64,000 nucleotides of DNA, from positions 1 to 64,000 of the forward strand of contig NZ_AXDW01000011.1 in assembly GCF_000474945.1 (NCBI RefSeq), in the 5' to 3' direction. Each line of letters begins with the position of its first letter. The stretch's first letter is position 1. Below, piece after piece: positions 1 through 8,851 of this stretch. The notes beneath the pieces are model-generated. The model was not told the origin of the DNA, did no database searches, and saw only the letters and a list, made by a program, of their open reading frames with translations. The stretch comes from Solimonas soli DSM 21787. Lineage in GTDB: Bacteria; Pseudomonadota; Gammaproteobacteria; Nevskiales; Nevskiaceae. The position numbers and the translations under genes were made by a program.

Positions 1-101
1 ACCATCCACACCGGCTCCAGCACCTTCGAGCGCCGCAGCTTGTAGAGCAGGTCGGTGCCGATGTTGCCGGGCCCGATGATGGCGCATTTGATCTTCTGCA
101 T
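1..101 (-). CDS. Acetaldehyde dehydrogenase (acetylating), N-terminal fragment
   Basis: Only the first 33 codons lie in the window; the gene runs off the left edge. The reverse strand reads [20 protein letters not shown], with the Rossmann motif GPGNIG that opens MhpF/DmpF/TesF/HsaG-type acylating acetaldehyde dehydrogenases. These convert acetaldehyde, NAD and CoA to acetyl-CoA at the end of meta-cleavage pathways and work in complex with a 4-hydroxy-2-oxovalerate aldolase, which would be expected next to the left. It starts 9 bp after the hydratase stop codon, so it is the third gene of this operon. Identity is well supported by family and context despite the short piece. Confidence 0.85.
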   Translation of the reverse strand, partial: MQKIKCAIIGPGNIGTDLLYKLRRSKVLEPVWM

Positions 102-110
102 GATGCGGTC

Positions 111-908
111 CTATTCCGTGAACGAGATCGACGCGCCGCCGATGCCGGTCAGGCTCATATCGAATTGATCGCCGGCCACGGCCGGCAGGAGCGGCGCCAG
201 CGAACCCGAAAGGATGATCTCGCCTTTCAGGAACGGGATGCCGTAGCGCGAAAGCGTGCTGGCGAGCCAGGCGACGGCCGTCGCCGGATGGCCCTGCACC
301 GCCGAGCCGAGGCCTTCGGCGGCCTTGCCGCGGTTCTTGCGGATCTGCATCGACACCGCCGCGAGGTCCAGCTTGCGCGGATCGGCGCGCGCCTCGCCGA
401 GCACGAAGATGCCGCAGGAAGCGTTGTCGGCGACGGTGTCCTGGATGCGGATCTTCCAGTCGGTGATGCGCGAGTCGACGATCTCGAAGCAGGGACAGAC
501 GTAGTCCGTCGCGTCGAGCACCTGATCCTCGCTGACGTTCGGGCCCTTCAGATCCTTCTTCAGCACGAAGGCGATCTCGCCTTCGGCACGCGGCTGGATC
601 AGGCCGCTGCCCTTGATGCTGACGCGCGCGCCGTTCTTCACCTGCATGCGGTCGGTCAGGAAACCGAAGTCCGGCTGGTGCACGCCGAGCATGTCCTGCA
701 CGGCCTTGCTGGTGACGCCGATCTTCTTGCCGATCAGCGCCTCGCCGTTCGCCGTGCGGCGGTGCAGGAAATGCAGCGAGATGTTGTAGGCATCGTCGAT
801 GTCGATGCCGGGCACGCGCTCGGACAACGGCGCCACGGTGCGCCGCTCGCGCAGGGCGGCGTACAGCTCGTCGCCGAGCGTGACGACGGTGGTCTGCGGT
901 AGGGCCAT
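111..908 (-). CDS. 2-keto-4-pentenoate hydratase family protein
   Basis: A 265-residue protein of the fumarylacetoacetase-like hydratase fold, full length for MhpD/DmpE/TesE/HsaE. These add water to 2-hydroxypenta-2,4-dienoate-type products to give 4-hydroxy-2-oxo acids, which the aldolase then splits. Family blocks are visible: LIGKKIGVTSKAVQ near residue 50, PRAEGEIAFVL near 105 (metal-binding glutamates) and CFEIVDSRITDWK near 145. The ATG at 908 was chosen because everything upstream in this frame is antisense to other genes. It starts 2 bp after the hydrolase stop, so the two are almost certainly co-translated. The exact substrate (aromatic or steroid side product) cannot be read from the sequence. 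Confidence 0.9.
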   Translation of the reverse strand: MALPQTTVVTLGDELYAALRERRTVAPLSERVPGIDIDDAYNISLHFLHRRTANGEALIGKKIGVTSKAVQDMLGVHQPDFGFLTDRMQVKNGARVSIKGSGLIQPRAEGEIAFVLKKDLKGPNVSEDQVLDATDYVCPCFEIVDSRITDWKIRIQDTVADNASCGIFVLGEARADPRKLDLAAVSMQIRKNRGKAAEGLGSAVQGHPATAVAWLASTLSRYGIPFLKGEIILSGSLAPLLPAVAGDQFDMSLTGIGGASISFTE

Positions 909-910
909 GC

Positions 911-1762
911 TCAGCCGTTCTTCAGGAAATCGATGAGGGCGCGATTGAAGAAATCGCGATGCTCGACCATCACCCAGTGGCCGCAGTTCGGCACCGTCAC
1001 CAGGCGCAGGTTCGGCATGCCCCTGGCGAGCTTCAGGATGCCGGTCTCCGGCATCATCTTTTCGTTGATGCCCCAGAAGGCGAGCGCCGGGCAGCGGATC
1101 TCCGGCAGGCGCGCCGTCAGGTTCGGCACCTGCATGGTCTTCACCACCTGCGGGTTCTGCATCAGCATCAGCGCGTGGCGCTCGTCGACGAGTTCGTCGT
1201 CGACCACCGACTTGTCGTGCACCAGCGCGTTCTCCATGAAGTAGCGCAGGCGTTCCTTGGTCACCGGCTGCGGCGACATGAAGACTTCCTTCATGAAGGC
1301 CATCGCCGGCATCTTGAAGTAGTCCGGCTGGTCTTCGAGCCCGCCCGGCGCCATCAGCACCAGCTTCTCGACGTTCTGCGCATGCTGCAGCGCATAATCG
1401 AGGGCGATCGCGCCGCCGAGCGAATTGCCGACCAGCGTGTAGCGCGAGACGCCGATCCGGTCGAGCGTCTGCTTCACGCAGTCGATGAAGAACGACAACG
1501 GATATTCGACGTCGGCCGGCTTGTCCGAATAGCCATAGCCGATCAGGTCGGGCAGGATCACGCGGTAGCCGGCCCGCACCAGCGCCGGATAATTGCCCTT
1601 GAAGTTGCTGTAGCCGCAGGCGCCGGACCCGGAGCCGTGCAGGAATACCACGACGGGGCCGCTGCCTTCGTCGAGATAGTGGATGCGGTAGCCGTTCGGC
1701 AGCTGCGCGTATTTCCCTTCCGGGACCGGCTTGCTCGGCGTGTTCTCTGCGGGGGCGTTCAT
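911..1762 (-). CDS. Meta-cleavage product hydrolase (alpha/beta hydrolase)
   Basis: A 283-residue alpha/beta hydrolase, first gene of the minus-strand catabolic operon. It has the oxyanion motif HGSGSG (42-47), the nucleophile elbow GNSLGG with Ser114, and the C-terminal histidine His262 in CGHWV. This matches C-C bond hydrolases (MhpC, BphD, TesD, HsaD) that cleave ring-fission products, and the hydratase and acetaldehyde dehydrogenase behind it complete that pathway. The catalytic acid position reads WGINEKMMP, so Glu234 stands where the family normally has Asp. Which ring-cleavage product it uses is not decidable; the steroid-type genes elsewhere favour a TesD/HsaD-like role by inference. 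Confidence 0.87.
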   Translation of the reverse strand: MNAPAENTPSKPVPEGKYAQLPNGYRIHYLDEGSGPVVVFLHGSGSGACGYSNFKGNYPALVRAGYRVILPDLIGYGYSDKPADVEYPLSFFIDCVKQTLDRIGVSRYTLVGNSLGGAIALDYALQHAQNVEKLVLMAPGGLEDQPDYFKMPAMAFMKEVFMSPQPVTKERLRYFMENALVHDKSVVDDELVDERHALMLMQNPQVVKTMQVPNLTARLPEIRCPALAFWGINEKMMPETGILKLARGMPNLRLVTVPNCGHWVMVEHRDFFNRALIDFLKNG

Positions 1763-1901
1763 CGTTCTGCCTGCGCGGCATGTGAGGCGGGCATGGTCCC
1801 GCAGCAGGCGGTCCGTGCTCTTCGTCCTTTTGAGTGAGTGGCCTGCGCATGCGATGACTTAATGTCCTCGCGCAGGCCAAGACCGGCCGAGATATCCGCC
1901 C

Positions 1902-2690
1902 ATGCCCACGCATCCTTCCACGAATCCCCCCGCGGGTCCCCGCGTGATTCTCGTCACCGGCGGCGCCAAGGGCGTCGGCCGCGGCATCAGCGAGCGCTTT
2001 CTCGCCCTGGGCGACCAGGTGATCGTCAGCAGCCGCGAGGCGCCGGCCACCCTGCCGGAGGCCGGCGGCCGCCGGGCCGAGTTCATCGCCGGCGACCTGC
2101 GCGACGGCGCGGCGGTCGAGGCGCTGTTCGCGCAGATCGCCGGGCGTCACGGGCGGCTCGACGTGCTCGTCAACAATGCCGGCGGCGCGCCGTTCGCGAT
2201 GGCCGACAAGGCCTCGCCGCGCCTGCACGAGAAGATCTTCCAGCTGAACCTGCTGGCGCCGCTGCATCTCGCGCAGAAGGCCAACGCGCTGATGCAGGCG
2301 CAGGGCAGGGGCACGATCATCTTCATCGGCAGCGTCAGCGCGCTGCGTCCGTCGCCGGGCACGGCGGCCTACGGCGCGGCGAAGGCGGCGGTGCTCAGCC
2401 TCGTGCAGTCGCTGGCCGTCGAATGGGCGCCGAAGGTGCGCGTGGTCGCCGTCAGCCCCGGGCCGGTGCTGACCGAGCAGGCCGAGCTGCACTACGGCGA
2501 CGCGGCCGGCATCAAGGCCGTCGAGAAGACCATCCCGATGCGGCGCATGGCGACATCCGGGGACATCGGCGATGCCTGCGTGTGGCTCGCCTCGGACGGT
2601 GCCGCCTATGTGTCGGGCAGCAACCTGGTGCTGCACGGCGGCGGCGAGCGGCCGGCGTTCCTCGACGCCGCCAGCGTCAACAAGGGCTGA
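1902..2690 (+). CDS. SDR family NAD(P)-dependent oxidoreductase
   Basis: A 262-residue classical short-chain dehydrogenase with TGGAKGVG cofactor motif (residues 19-26), NNAG, the catalytic serine in IGSVSA and YGAAK (Tyr/Lys). It is divergent from the meta-cleavage operon with about 140 bp between the starts, so both may share a regulatory region. A dehydrogenase acting on a hydroxy/keto intermediate of the same pathway fits the context, but SDR substrate cannot be predicted from this alone. The first ATG of the frame after the divergent gap is used. Confidence 0.85.
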   Translation: MPTHPSTNPPAGPRVILVTGGAKGVGRGISERFLALGDQVIVSSREAPATLPEAGGRRAEFIAGDLRDGAAVEALFAQIAGRHGRLDVLVNNAGGAPFAMADKASPRLHEKIFQLNLLAPLHLAQKANALMQAQGRGTIIFIGSVSALRPSPGTAAYGAAKAAVLSLVQSLAVEWAPKVRVVAVSPGPVLTEQAELHYGDAAGIKAVEKTIPMRRMATSGDIGDACVWLASDGAAYVSGSNLVLHGGGERPAFLDAASVNKG

Positions 2691-2739
2691 GCGCGGCGGC
2701 GTGGCGCGGTCAGCCCGGCAGCAAGCCGGCGTATCGCGT

Positions 2740-3238
2740 CGCCAACATCCGCACGGCGCGGTCCGCGAATTTCCCGACGCGCCGCTCGGCATCGAAGCCG
2801 GCGCGCGGCTGACCATGCCCGCGCCCGGCATGCTCGGTTTCTCGCCGATGGCGGCGCCGGACCTCGCGACCTCGCAGGCCGTTGGCGAAAAGTACTATCC
2901 GGCGGCCGGCGCGCTGACCGACGTGCGCTGCTACGCCAGCGGTGGCTCGCTGATCCTCGAAGGCATCGAGCGCTTTGCCGAGCCCGCCCTGCAACGCTTC
3001 CTCCGCGAGAAGCTGTTCGCCAGCGCACGGGTCGTCACGCGCGCGCTGGCCGGTGCCGACCACCGGCCGCAGCGCCTCGAACTGCGCTACGCGCAGCCCG
3101 CCCTGCGTCGCCGAATACCAGCGCTATTTCGATTGCCCGATCCGTTTCAACGCGCCGTTCGAGCGCCTGTATTCCGATCCGGCGCTGCTGCGCCGTCGCA
3201 TCGCCACGCACAGCGCGAGCGCACATGCGCACGACTGA
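2740..3238 (+). pseudogene. AraC-family regulator remnant (ligand-binding domain only, frameshifted)
   Basis: Two frames together spell part of the N-terminal domain of an AraC-type regulator. In one frame, DAPLGIEAGARL and ALQRFLREKLFASARVV run up to LRYAQPA near 3105. A shift of one base there gives AEYQRYFDCPIRFNAPFERL in the next frame, the segment that normally follows in these proteins. The reading ends with a stop at 3238, so the C-terminal helix-turn-helix is absent, and no good start is visible. The gene is therefore broken at both ends plus frameshifted. It follows the SDR on the same strand and may once have regulated this catabolic locus. Confidence 0.75.
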
Positions 3239-3384
3239 TCGGCGATTGGCTGCCGCGCCCGCCTAGCACGCGCAGGAATAAGCATCGAAGATTCGTGCAG
3301 GCGCGCGAATAAAGGCACAAAGCCGCCAGAGCCTCCACGAGAATCAGCGCCCTCCAGTGACCCCGGTGGGGCGGGCTCGATGTC

Positions 3385-4818
3385 ATGCGGCAGCAATTCC
3401 TGGCGTTCTTCAAGGCCGGTGCGACAGCGGCGTTCGTCGTGCTCGCGGCCTGCGGCAGCAGCAACGCGCCCGGTGATGGCGCACTGACGGCAGGCGAGGC
3501 GCGTGCGCTGGCCAAGGAGGCGTACATCGTCGCTTACGCGCCGGTCGCCAACTACGCCAGGCAGAGCCCGCGCGCGTTCGACAAGAGCAGCATCAGCTAT
3601 CAGGGTCCGAACAAGCTGTTCAGCCTGCCGCTGCTGTTCAACTACTACACGGCGAACGCGGCCGGCGTGCCGTCGCCGAATCAGGACACGCTCTATTCGG
3701 CGGGCGTGCTCGATCTGCGGCAGCAGCCGGTCGTCGTCAGCGCCGGCGCGGTCAGCGACGCGGATCGCTACTACTCGCTGCAGCTGCTCGACCAGAACAC
3801 CGATGTGCTGCCGTACATCAGCACGCTGACCAACGCGAATGCCGGCGGCCACTATCTGGTGCTCGGTCCGGACAACAGCGCGCCGACCGACACCTCGGGC
3901 TTCACCGGCGTGATTCATTCCGGCAGCCAGCTGGTGACGATCCTCGGCCGCGTCGAGGTCTACAACGCCGCCGACCAGCTCAACGCCGCGCTCGTGCAGC
4001 AGGGTTTCAAGATCCAGACGCTGAGCGACTACAGCGGCGGCAGCGCGCCGTCCGGCAGCGTGCCCGAGCTGCTGGCCTACGACGCCGACAGCGCGCAGGG
4101 GCTTGGCTTCCTGCAGTACGCCAACATCGCCTTCGGCCTGCAGCCGCCGGAGGATAGCGACCCGGCGCTCGCCAGGCGCCTCGCGCGCATCCACGTCGGC
4201 GCCGGGCAGACGTTCACCGCCAGCGATTTCACGCAGGAGATTCAGGACGCGATCACGCGGGGCCTCGCCGACGGCGCGGCCGCCGTGCAGTCGGCGAGCC
4301 TGAGCAGCGCGATCGTGCGCAACGGCTGGTCGTCGGTCGATCCGTCGGTGCTCAGCGACAGCGGCAGCTTCGGCACCGGCTACCTCGCGCGCGCCGCGGT
4401 CGCCTACGGCCTGCTCTACATGAACACGCGCAGCGAAGCGTGGTACGCACTGGCTTCGGTCGATGCGAAGAACGCGACGCTCGACGGCGGCGCGCGCTAC
4501 ACGCTGCACTTCGCCGCCAACGCACTGCCGCCGGCACGCTTCTTCTGGTCGGTGACGGCATACGACGCCTCGACGCATCTGTTCTTCAACAACCTGCTCG
4601 GCCGCTACAAGCGCGGCAGCAATGACAGCCTGCAGTACAACGACGACGGCTCGCTCGACATCACGATCCAGGCCGACGCGCCGACCGATGCGAAGGCCTT
4701 CGTCAACTGGCTGCCGGTCGGCCAGTCCCCGTTCTATCTGATCATCCGCAGCTACGGACCCGGCGATGGAATCATCGATGGCAGCTGGGTGCCGCCGGCC
4801 GTGGAGCCCCTGTCGTGA
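3385..4818 (+). CDS. DUF1254/DUF1214 domain lipoprotein
   Basis: A 477-residue exported protein whose signal peptide ends in a lipobox, LAAC|GSS (Cys24). The middle part, with NKLFSLPLLFNYY and PNQDTLYS, is the DUF1254 domain; the end, with the RFFWSVTAYD block and WLPVGQSPFYLIIRSY, is DUF1214. The family is of unknown function and often sits beside catabolic or sulfatase genes. Its stop overlaps the GTG start of the next sulfatase (GTGA), indicating translational coupling. Codon use and GC resemble the neighbours. Confidence 0.85.
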   Translation: MRQQFLAFFKAGATAAFVVLAACGSSNAPGDGALTAGEARALAKEAYIVAYAPVANYARQSPRAFDKSSISYQGPNKLFSLPLLFNYYTANAAGVPSPNQDTLYSAGVLDLRQQPVVVSAGAVSDADRYYSLQLLDQNTDVLPYISTLTNANAGGHYLVLGPDNSAPTDTSGFTGVIHSGSQLVTILGRVEVYNAADQLNAALVQQGFKIQTLSDYSGGSAPSGSVPELLAYDADSAQGLGFLQYANIAFGLQPPEDSDPALARRLARIHVGAGQTFTASDFTQEIQDAITRGLADGAAAVQSASLSSAIVRNGWSSVDPSVLSDSGSFGTGYLARAAVAYGLLYMNTRSEAWYALASVDAKNATLDGGARYTLHFAANALPPARFFWSVTAYDASTHLFFNNLLGRYKRGSNDSLQYNDDGSLDITIQADAPTDAKAFVNWLPVGQSPFYLIIRSYGPGDGIIDGSWVPPAVEPLS

Positions 4819-6545
4819 CGTCCTTCCCGTCTTCGCGCGCGAGCCTCATCGCCCTGCTCTCTGTTGCGCTGCTCGCCGCCTGCGGTCGCTCATCGACGCC
4901 GGATGGCAGCGCGCGCCATCCCAATGTGGTGATCATCCTCGCCGACGATCTCGGCTTCGCCGATCTTGGCGCGTTCGGCAGCGAGATCCGCACGCCGAAT
5001 CTCGATCAGCTCGCCAAGGACGGCCACCTGCTCAGCAATCTGCATTCGACGCCGCTGTGCGCGACCTCGCGCGCCGAGCTGCTGACCGGCGTCGATCATC
5101 ATCTGGTCGGCGTCGGCACGATGCCGGACCTCAGCCAGTTCTATCCGGCGAGCGCCGACAACTATCAGGGCGTGCTCAACGACAACGCGCCAACGCTGGC
5201 GAACCTGCTGCACGACGCCGGCTATCACACCTACATGGCCGGCAAGTGGCATGTCAGCGGCGGCGGCCCGGTGAACTTCGGCTTCGAACGCTCGTTCTCG
5301 CTCGACTACGACAAGGGCTCGGCCGGCAACTTCGCGCCGGGAGCCGGCAATTCGAGCTCGGCCTCGGAGTCGTATTACGAAGACGGCCAGCTGGCGACGG
5401 TGCCGGCGGACTTCTTCTCCAGCGATTACTTCACCAGCAAGCTGATCGACTACATCGGCTCGCACCGCGGCGACGGCAAGCCGTTCTTCGCCTATCTCGC
5501 GTTCCAGGCGACGCACTGGCCGTTGCAGGCGCCGGATGCGTATCTCGATCTGTACAAGGGCCAGTACGACGGCGGCTACGACGCCATCCGCAGCGCGCGC
5601 CTGCAGAAGCAGAAGGATCTCGGCCTGTTCCCGGCCGACTTCAAGGAGAACCCCGGCGACGAGGCGGTGATGCTGCGCTTCGGCAGCCCCGGCGTGACCA
5701 GCAATCCGGCATGGAGCGCGCTGTCGGCGTCCGAGCAGCGCAGCGAGGCGCGCATCATGGAAGTGTTCGCCGGCATGCTGACCAACCTCGACGACAACGT
5801 CGGCAAGCTCATCGCCTACCTGAAATCGACCGGGCGGTACGACAACACCATCATCGTCTTCATGTCCGACAACGGCGCCGACGGCATCGGCACGCCGCCG
5901 ACGGCCGACGGTGCGTCGCAGAGCGACATCGACAATTCATACGACAACTACGGCCGTCCGGGTTCGTACATCTACCGCAGCACGCGCTGGGCCGAAGTCG
6001 GCAGTGTGCCGCTGCGCCTGTTCAAGTCGTTCACGGCCGAAGGCGGCATCAGCGTGCCGGCGATCGTGCGCCTGCCCAAAGACTCGGCGCGCGGCAGCAG
6101 CAGCACCGTGCTCACGTCGATACGCGACGTGGTGCCGACCGTGCTCGCCGCCGCCGGCGTCGCCGAGCCGGGCGCGACGTATCGGGGCCGCAGCATCGCG
6201 ACGCTTGAAGGCTATTCGCTGCTGCCGGTGCTGCGCGGCGAACGCGGCGAGGTGCGCGACGCCAATACCGTGCTCGCCGACGAGGTCGACGATATCCGCG
6301 TCGTGCGCAAGGGCGACTGGAAGATGACGCGCATCGTCAATTACCTCGTGCCGCCGGCGGCGTTGCTGCTGAACCACGACTGGCAGCTCTACGACATGGC
6401 CAGCGATCGCGGCGAGACGACGGATGTTTCCGCCGATCACCCGGACGTCGTCGACGATCTCAAGGCCGAGTGGCGCGACTACGTCACGCGCGTCGGTGTC
6501 GCGCAGCCGTCGTTCCCGCCGATCCTCACGCCGATCGACGACTGA
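4815..6545 (+). CDS. Sulfatase-family lipoprotein (first of tandem pair)
   Basis: A 576-residue alkaline-phosphatase-superfamily hydrolase with lipobox LLAAC (Cys23). Metal-binding ILADDLGFADLG (Asp44/Asp45) is followed by the activation motif LCATSRAELLTG, in which Cys82 would become formylglycine and Arg86 is conserved. A second metal site is seen in VFMSDNGADGIG, and WHV in AGKWHVSG matches the family. The family hydrolyses sulfate esters; as a lipoprotein it would act in the periplasm or at the outer membrane. Start is GTG at 4815, overlapping the preceding stop. Odd point: the third motif residue is Thr, not the usual Pro/Ala. Closely related to the next gene. Confidence 0.88.
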   Translation: MTSFPSSRASLIALLSVALLAACGRSSTPDGSARHPNVVIILADDLGFADLGAFGSEIRTPNLDQLAKDGHLLSNLHSTPLCATSRAELLTGVDHHLVGVGTMPDLSQFYPASADNYQGVLNDNAPTLANLLHDAGYHTYMAGKWHVSGGGPVNFGFERSFSLDYDKGSAGNFAPGAGNSSSASESYYEDGQLATVPADFFSSDYFTSKLIDYIGSHRGDGKPFFAYLAFQATHWPLQAPDAYLDLYKGQYDGGYDAIRSARLQKQKDLGLFPADFKENPGDEAVMLRFGSPGVTSNPAWSALSASEQRSEARIMEVFAGMLTNLDDNVGKLIAYLKSTGRYDNTIIVFMSDNGADGIGTPPTADGASQSDIDNSYDNYGRPGSYIYRSTRWAEVGSVPLRLFKSFTAEGGISVPAIVRLPKDSARGSSSTVLTSIRDVVPTVLAAAGVAEPGATYRGRSIATLEGYSLLPVLRGERGEVRDANTVLADEVDDIRVVRKGDWKMTRIVNYLVPPAALLLNHDWQLYDMASDRGETTDVSADHPDVVDDLKAEWRDYVTRVGVAQPSFPPILTPIDD

Positions 6546-6566
6546 GCGGCCAGGGCTGGCCGCTTT
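6546..6566 (+). terminator. Hairpin after first sulfatase
   Basis: GCGGCCA-GGGC-TGGCCGC, a perfect 7-bp stem, directly follows the stop codon and is followed by only three T residues. It is a possible weak terminator separating the two sulfatase genes. Confidence 0.45.
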
Positions 6567-6683
6567 GCCCGCTCGCTGCCGCCGCGCCCCTTTCGAGCGG
6601 CGCGGCGGCGGTCGTACAGTCGTGGCGGGGATTCACGCATTACCGGCCGCAAGGCCGGCATCGAACGAAAACGGGGAGCACCG

Positions 6684-8447
6684 ATGCAGCAGGCAGCACG
6701 ACAGGACATTCAGGGGCGTGGCACACGCAGGCTGAAGCTGGCGCTGATGGTGGCGGCGCTGACGCTCGCAGCCTGCGGATCGAGCAGCGGCGTCTCGGGC
6801 TCGGCGAGCGCCAGGCACAAGCCGAACGTCATCGTCATCCTCGCCGACGATGTCGGCTTTTCCGATCTCAGCGCCTTCGGCAGCGAGATCGCCACGCCGA
6901 ATCTCGACGCGCTGGTGTCCGAAGGCCGCGTAATGTCGAACATGCACGCGACGCCGCTGTGCGCGACCTCGCGCGCGGAGCTGCTGACCGGCGCCGACCA
7001 TCATCTGGTCGGCGTCGATACGCTGCCGGAAAGCACGATCTTCTATCTCGGCCGATACACGGCGGCGCTGGGCGATGCGGCGCTGACCGTCGCACAACGC
7101 CTGCTCGACGCCGGCTATCACACCTACATGGCCGGCAAGTGGCATCTCGGCGGTGGCGGAGCTATGGCGCAGGGCTTCGAGCAATCGTTCTCGCTCGACG
7201 ACAGCGCGGCCTTCGCCAACAATTTCTGGCCGGTCGGCAGCGAAAAGCTGTCGGCATCGAAGCCGTACTTCGAGAATGGTGTCGAGGTGACGACGCTGCC
7301 GGACGATTTCTTCTCCAGTGATTACTTCACGAGCAAGCTGAAGCAATACATCGGCAGCAACAAGGGCGACGGCAAGCCGTTCTTCGCCTACCTCGCGTTT
7401 CAGGCCACGCACTTTCCGTTGCAGGCGCCGGATGCGTATCTCGATCTGTACAAGGGCCAGTACGACGGCGGCTACGACGCCATCCGCGGCGCGCGCCTGC
7501 AGAAGCAGAAGGATCTCGGCCTGATTCCGGCCGACTTCAAGGACAATCCCGGTGACGAGGCGACGATGGTGCGCTTCGGCCAGCCCGGTCCGCTGACCAA
7601 CCAGAGCTGGGATTCGCTGAGCGCCGACGACAAGAAGAGCGAGGCGCGCATCATGGAAGTGTTCGCCGGCATGCTGACCAACCTCGACGACAACGTCGGC
7701 AAGCTCGTCGCCTACCTGAAGGAGATCGGCGAGTACGACAACACCATGATCGTCTTCGTTTCCGACAACGGCCCGGACGGCATGGGCTACGGCTTCATTC
7801 CATACGTCGACAGCACCGGCAACACCGACATCGACAACGGCTACGACAACTACGGCAGGCGCAGCTCGTTCCTGTTCCGCAGCACGCGCTGGGCCGAAGC
7901 CGGCGCTGTACCGCTGCGCCTGTTCAAGAGCTTCACCGCCGAAGGCGGCATCAGTGTGCCGGCGATCGTGCGCCTGCCGAAACAGACTCGCGGCGCCGCG
8001 AGCAGCGCCGCGCTCGGCACGCTGCGCGACATCGTGCCGACGATCCTCGACGTCAGCGGCGTCGCCGACACCGGCACGCAGTATCAGGGCCGCACCGTCG
8101 CCGCGCTCGAAGGCGCGTCGCTGAAGCCGGTGCTCGACGGCTCACGCGGCGAGGTTCACGGGCAGGATGAAGTCATCGCCGACGAGGTCAACGACATCCG
8201 CTACGTGCGCAAGGGCAACTGGAAGGCGACGCGCATCGTCAATTACCTGCTGCCGTCGGCCGCCGCCAATCTCGATCACGACTGGCAGCTCTATGACATG
8301 AGCGTCGATCGCGGCGAAACCAACGATCTCGCCGCCGCCCATCCGGACAAGCTCGCCGAGCTGGTCGCGGAGTGGCAAGCCTACGTCGCCCGCGTCGGCG
8401 TCCGTCAGCCGCTGCTGCCGCCGCTGCTGCCGCCGATCGACGAGTAG
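6684..8447 (+). CDS. Sulfatase-family lipoprotein (second of tandem pair)
   Basis: A 587-residue paralogue of the preceding gene, sharing long identical blocks such as YLDLYKGQYDGGYDAIR and IMEVFAGMLTNLDDNVGK. Lipobox LTLAAC (Cys31), ILADDVGFSD (Asp55/Asp56) and LCATSRAELLTG (Cys93, Arg97) are present. The RBS GGGGAG lies 5 bases before the ATG. The pair clearly arose by duplication; differences concentrate in the N-terminal third and around residues 380-400, so they may differ in substrate. Steroid sulfates or other sulfate esters are plausible substrates given the surroundings, by inference only. Confidence 0.88.
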   Translation: MQQAARQDIQGRGTRRLKLALMVAALTLAACGSSSGVSGSASARHKPNVIVILADDVGFSDLSAFGSEIATPNLDALVSEGRVMSNMHATPLCATSRAELLTGADHHLVGVDTLPESTIFYLGRYTAALGDAALTVAQRLLDAGYHTYMAGKWHLGGGGAMAQGFEQSFSLDDSAAFANNFWPVGSEKLSASKPYFENGVEVTTLPDDFFSSDYFTSKLKQYIGSNKGDGKPFFAYLAFQATHFPLQAPDAYLDLYKGQYDGGYDAIRGARLQKQKDLGLIPADFKDNPGDEATMVRFGQPGPLTNQSWDSLSADDKKSEARIMEVFAGMLTNLDDNVGKLVAYLKEIGEYDNTMIVFVSDNGPDGMGYGFIPYVDSTGNTDIDNGYDNYGRRSSFLFRSTRWAEAGAVPLRLFKSFTAEGGISVPAIVRLPKQTRGAASSAALGTLRDIVPTILDVSGVADTGTQYQGRTVAALEGASLKPVLDGSRGEVHGQDEVIADEVNDIRYVRKGNWKATRIVNYLLPSAAANLDHDWQLYDMSVDRGETNDLAAAHPDKLAELVAEWQAYVARVGVRQPLLPPLLPPIDE

Positions 8448-8505
8448 CGGCGCCGCGCCCTGACGACAGCACGGGCGCCGTCGCGCCGGCTTGCATTCGA
8501 TGTAG

Positions 8506-8529
8506 ATAGTTCAATATTATTTGAACTAT
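8506..8529. promoter_or_regulatory. Putative ArsR operator overlapping arsR start codon
   Basis: Perfect inverted repeat ATAGTTCAA-TATTAT-TTGAACTAT. The right arm ends inside the arsR ATG (8528-8530). A-T-rich dyads of this kind are typical ArsR/SmtB operators; binding here would block both transcription and translation start, giving autorepression relieved by arsenite. Confidence 0.8.
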
Positions 8530-8851
8530 GAAAATAGACGCCGCCGTCGCCAGGCTCGCCGCGCTCGCCCAGGCCTCGCGTCTGTCGGTGTTCCGCCTGC
8601 TCGTCGAAAAAGGCCCGGACGGCATGCCGGCCGGCGAGATCGCCGAGCGGCTCGGCATCGCGCCGAGCGCGCTGTCCTTCCACCTCAAGGAGCTGAGCAA
8701 TGCCGGCCTGCTGAAGTCGCGCCAGGAAGGGCGTTTCATTTATTACGCACCGGACTTCAAGGCGATGAACGCGCTGCTCGGCTATCTGAGCGATCACTGC
8801 TGCGCCGGCAGCGGCACGCCGGCCGGCAAGGCCAAGGTGTGCTGTGACTGA
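8528..8851 (+). CDS. arsR: ArsR family arsenic-responsive repressor
   Basis: A 107-residue winged-helix protein: LAALAQASRLSVFRLLVEKG, recognition helix IAPSALSFHLKELSNAGL, wing SRQEGRFIYYAP. It lacks the classical ELCVCDL metal site; instead cysteines sit at the C-terminus (DHCCAGSG and KVCCD), as in the ArsR type whose arsenite site is near the C-terminal end. It heads an operon with an ArsN-ArsC fusion and Acr3, and its start is covered by a perfect dyad. The stop overlaps the next gene's GTG start by 8 bases. Confidence 0.92.
   Translation: MKIDAAVARLAALAQASRLSVFRLLVEKGPDGMPAGEIAERLGIAPSALSFHLKELSNAGLLKSRQEGRFIYYAPDFKAMNALLGYLSDHCCAGSGTPAGKAKVCCD

Noticed and set aside
1828-1846. Further CTCGTCCG-type site in the meta-cleavage/SDR divergent gap
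   Set aside because: CTTCGTCCTTTTGAGTGA agrees only in part; too weak to count as a sixth site.
111-2831. 906-residue minus-strand frame
   Set aside because: Only its last 265 residues, the hydratase, match a protein; the rest is antisense to the SDR gene and out of frame with the hydrolase.
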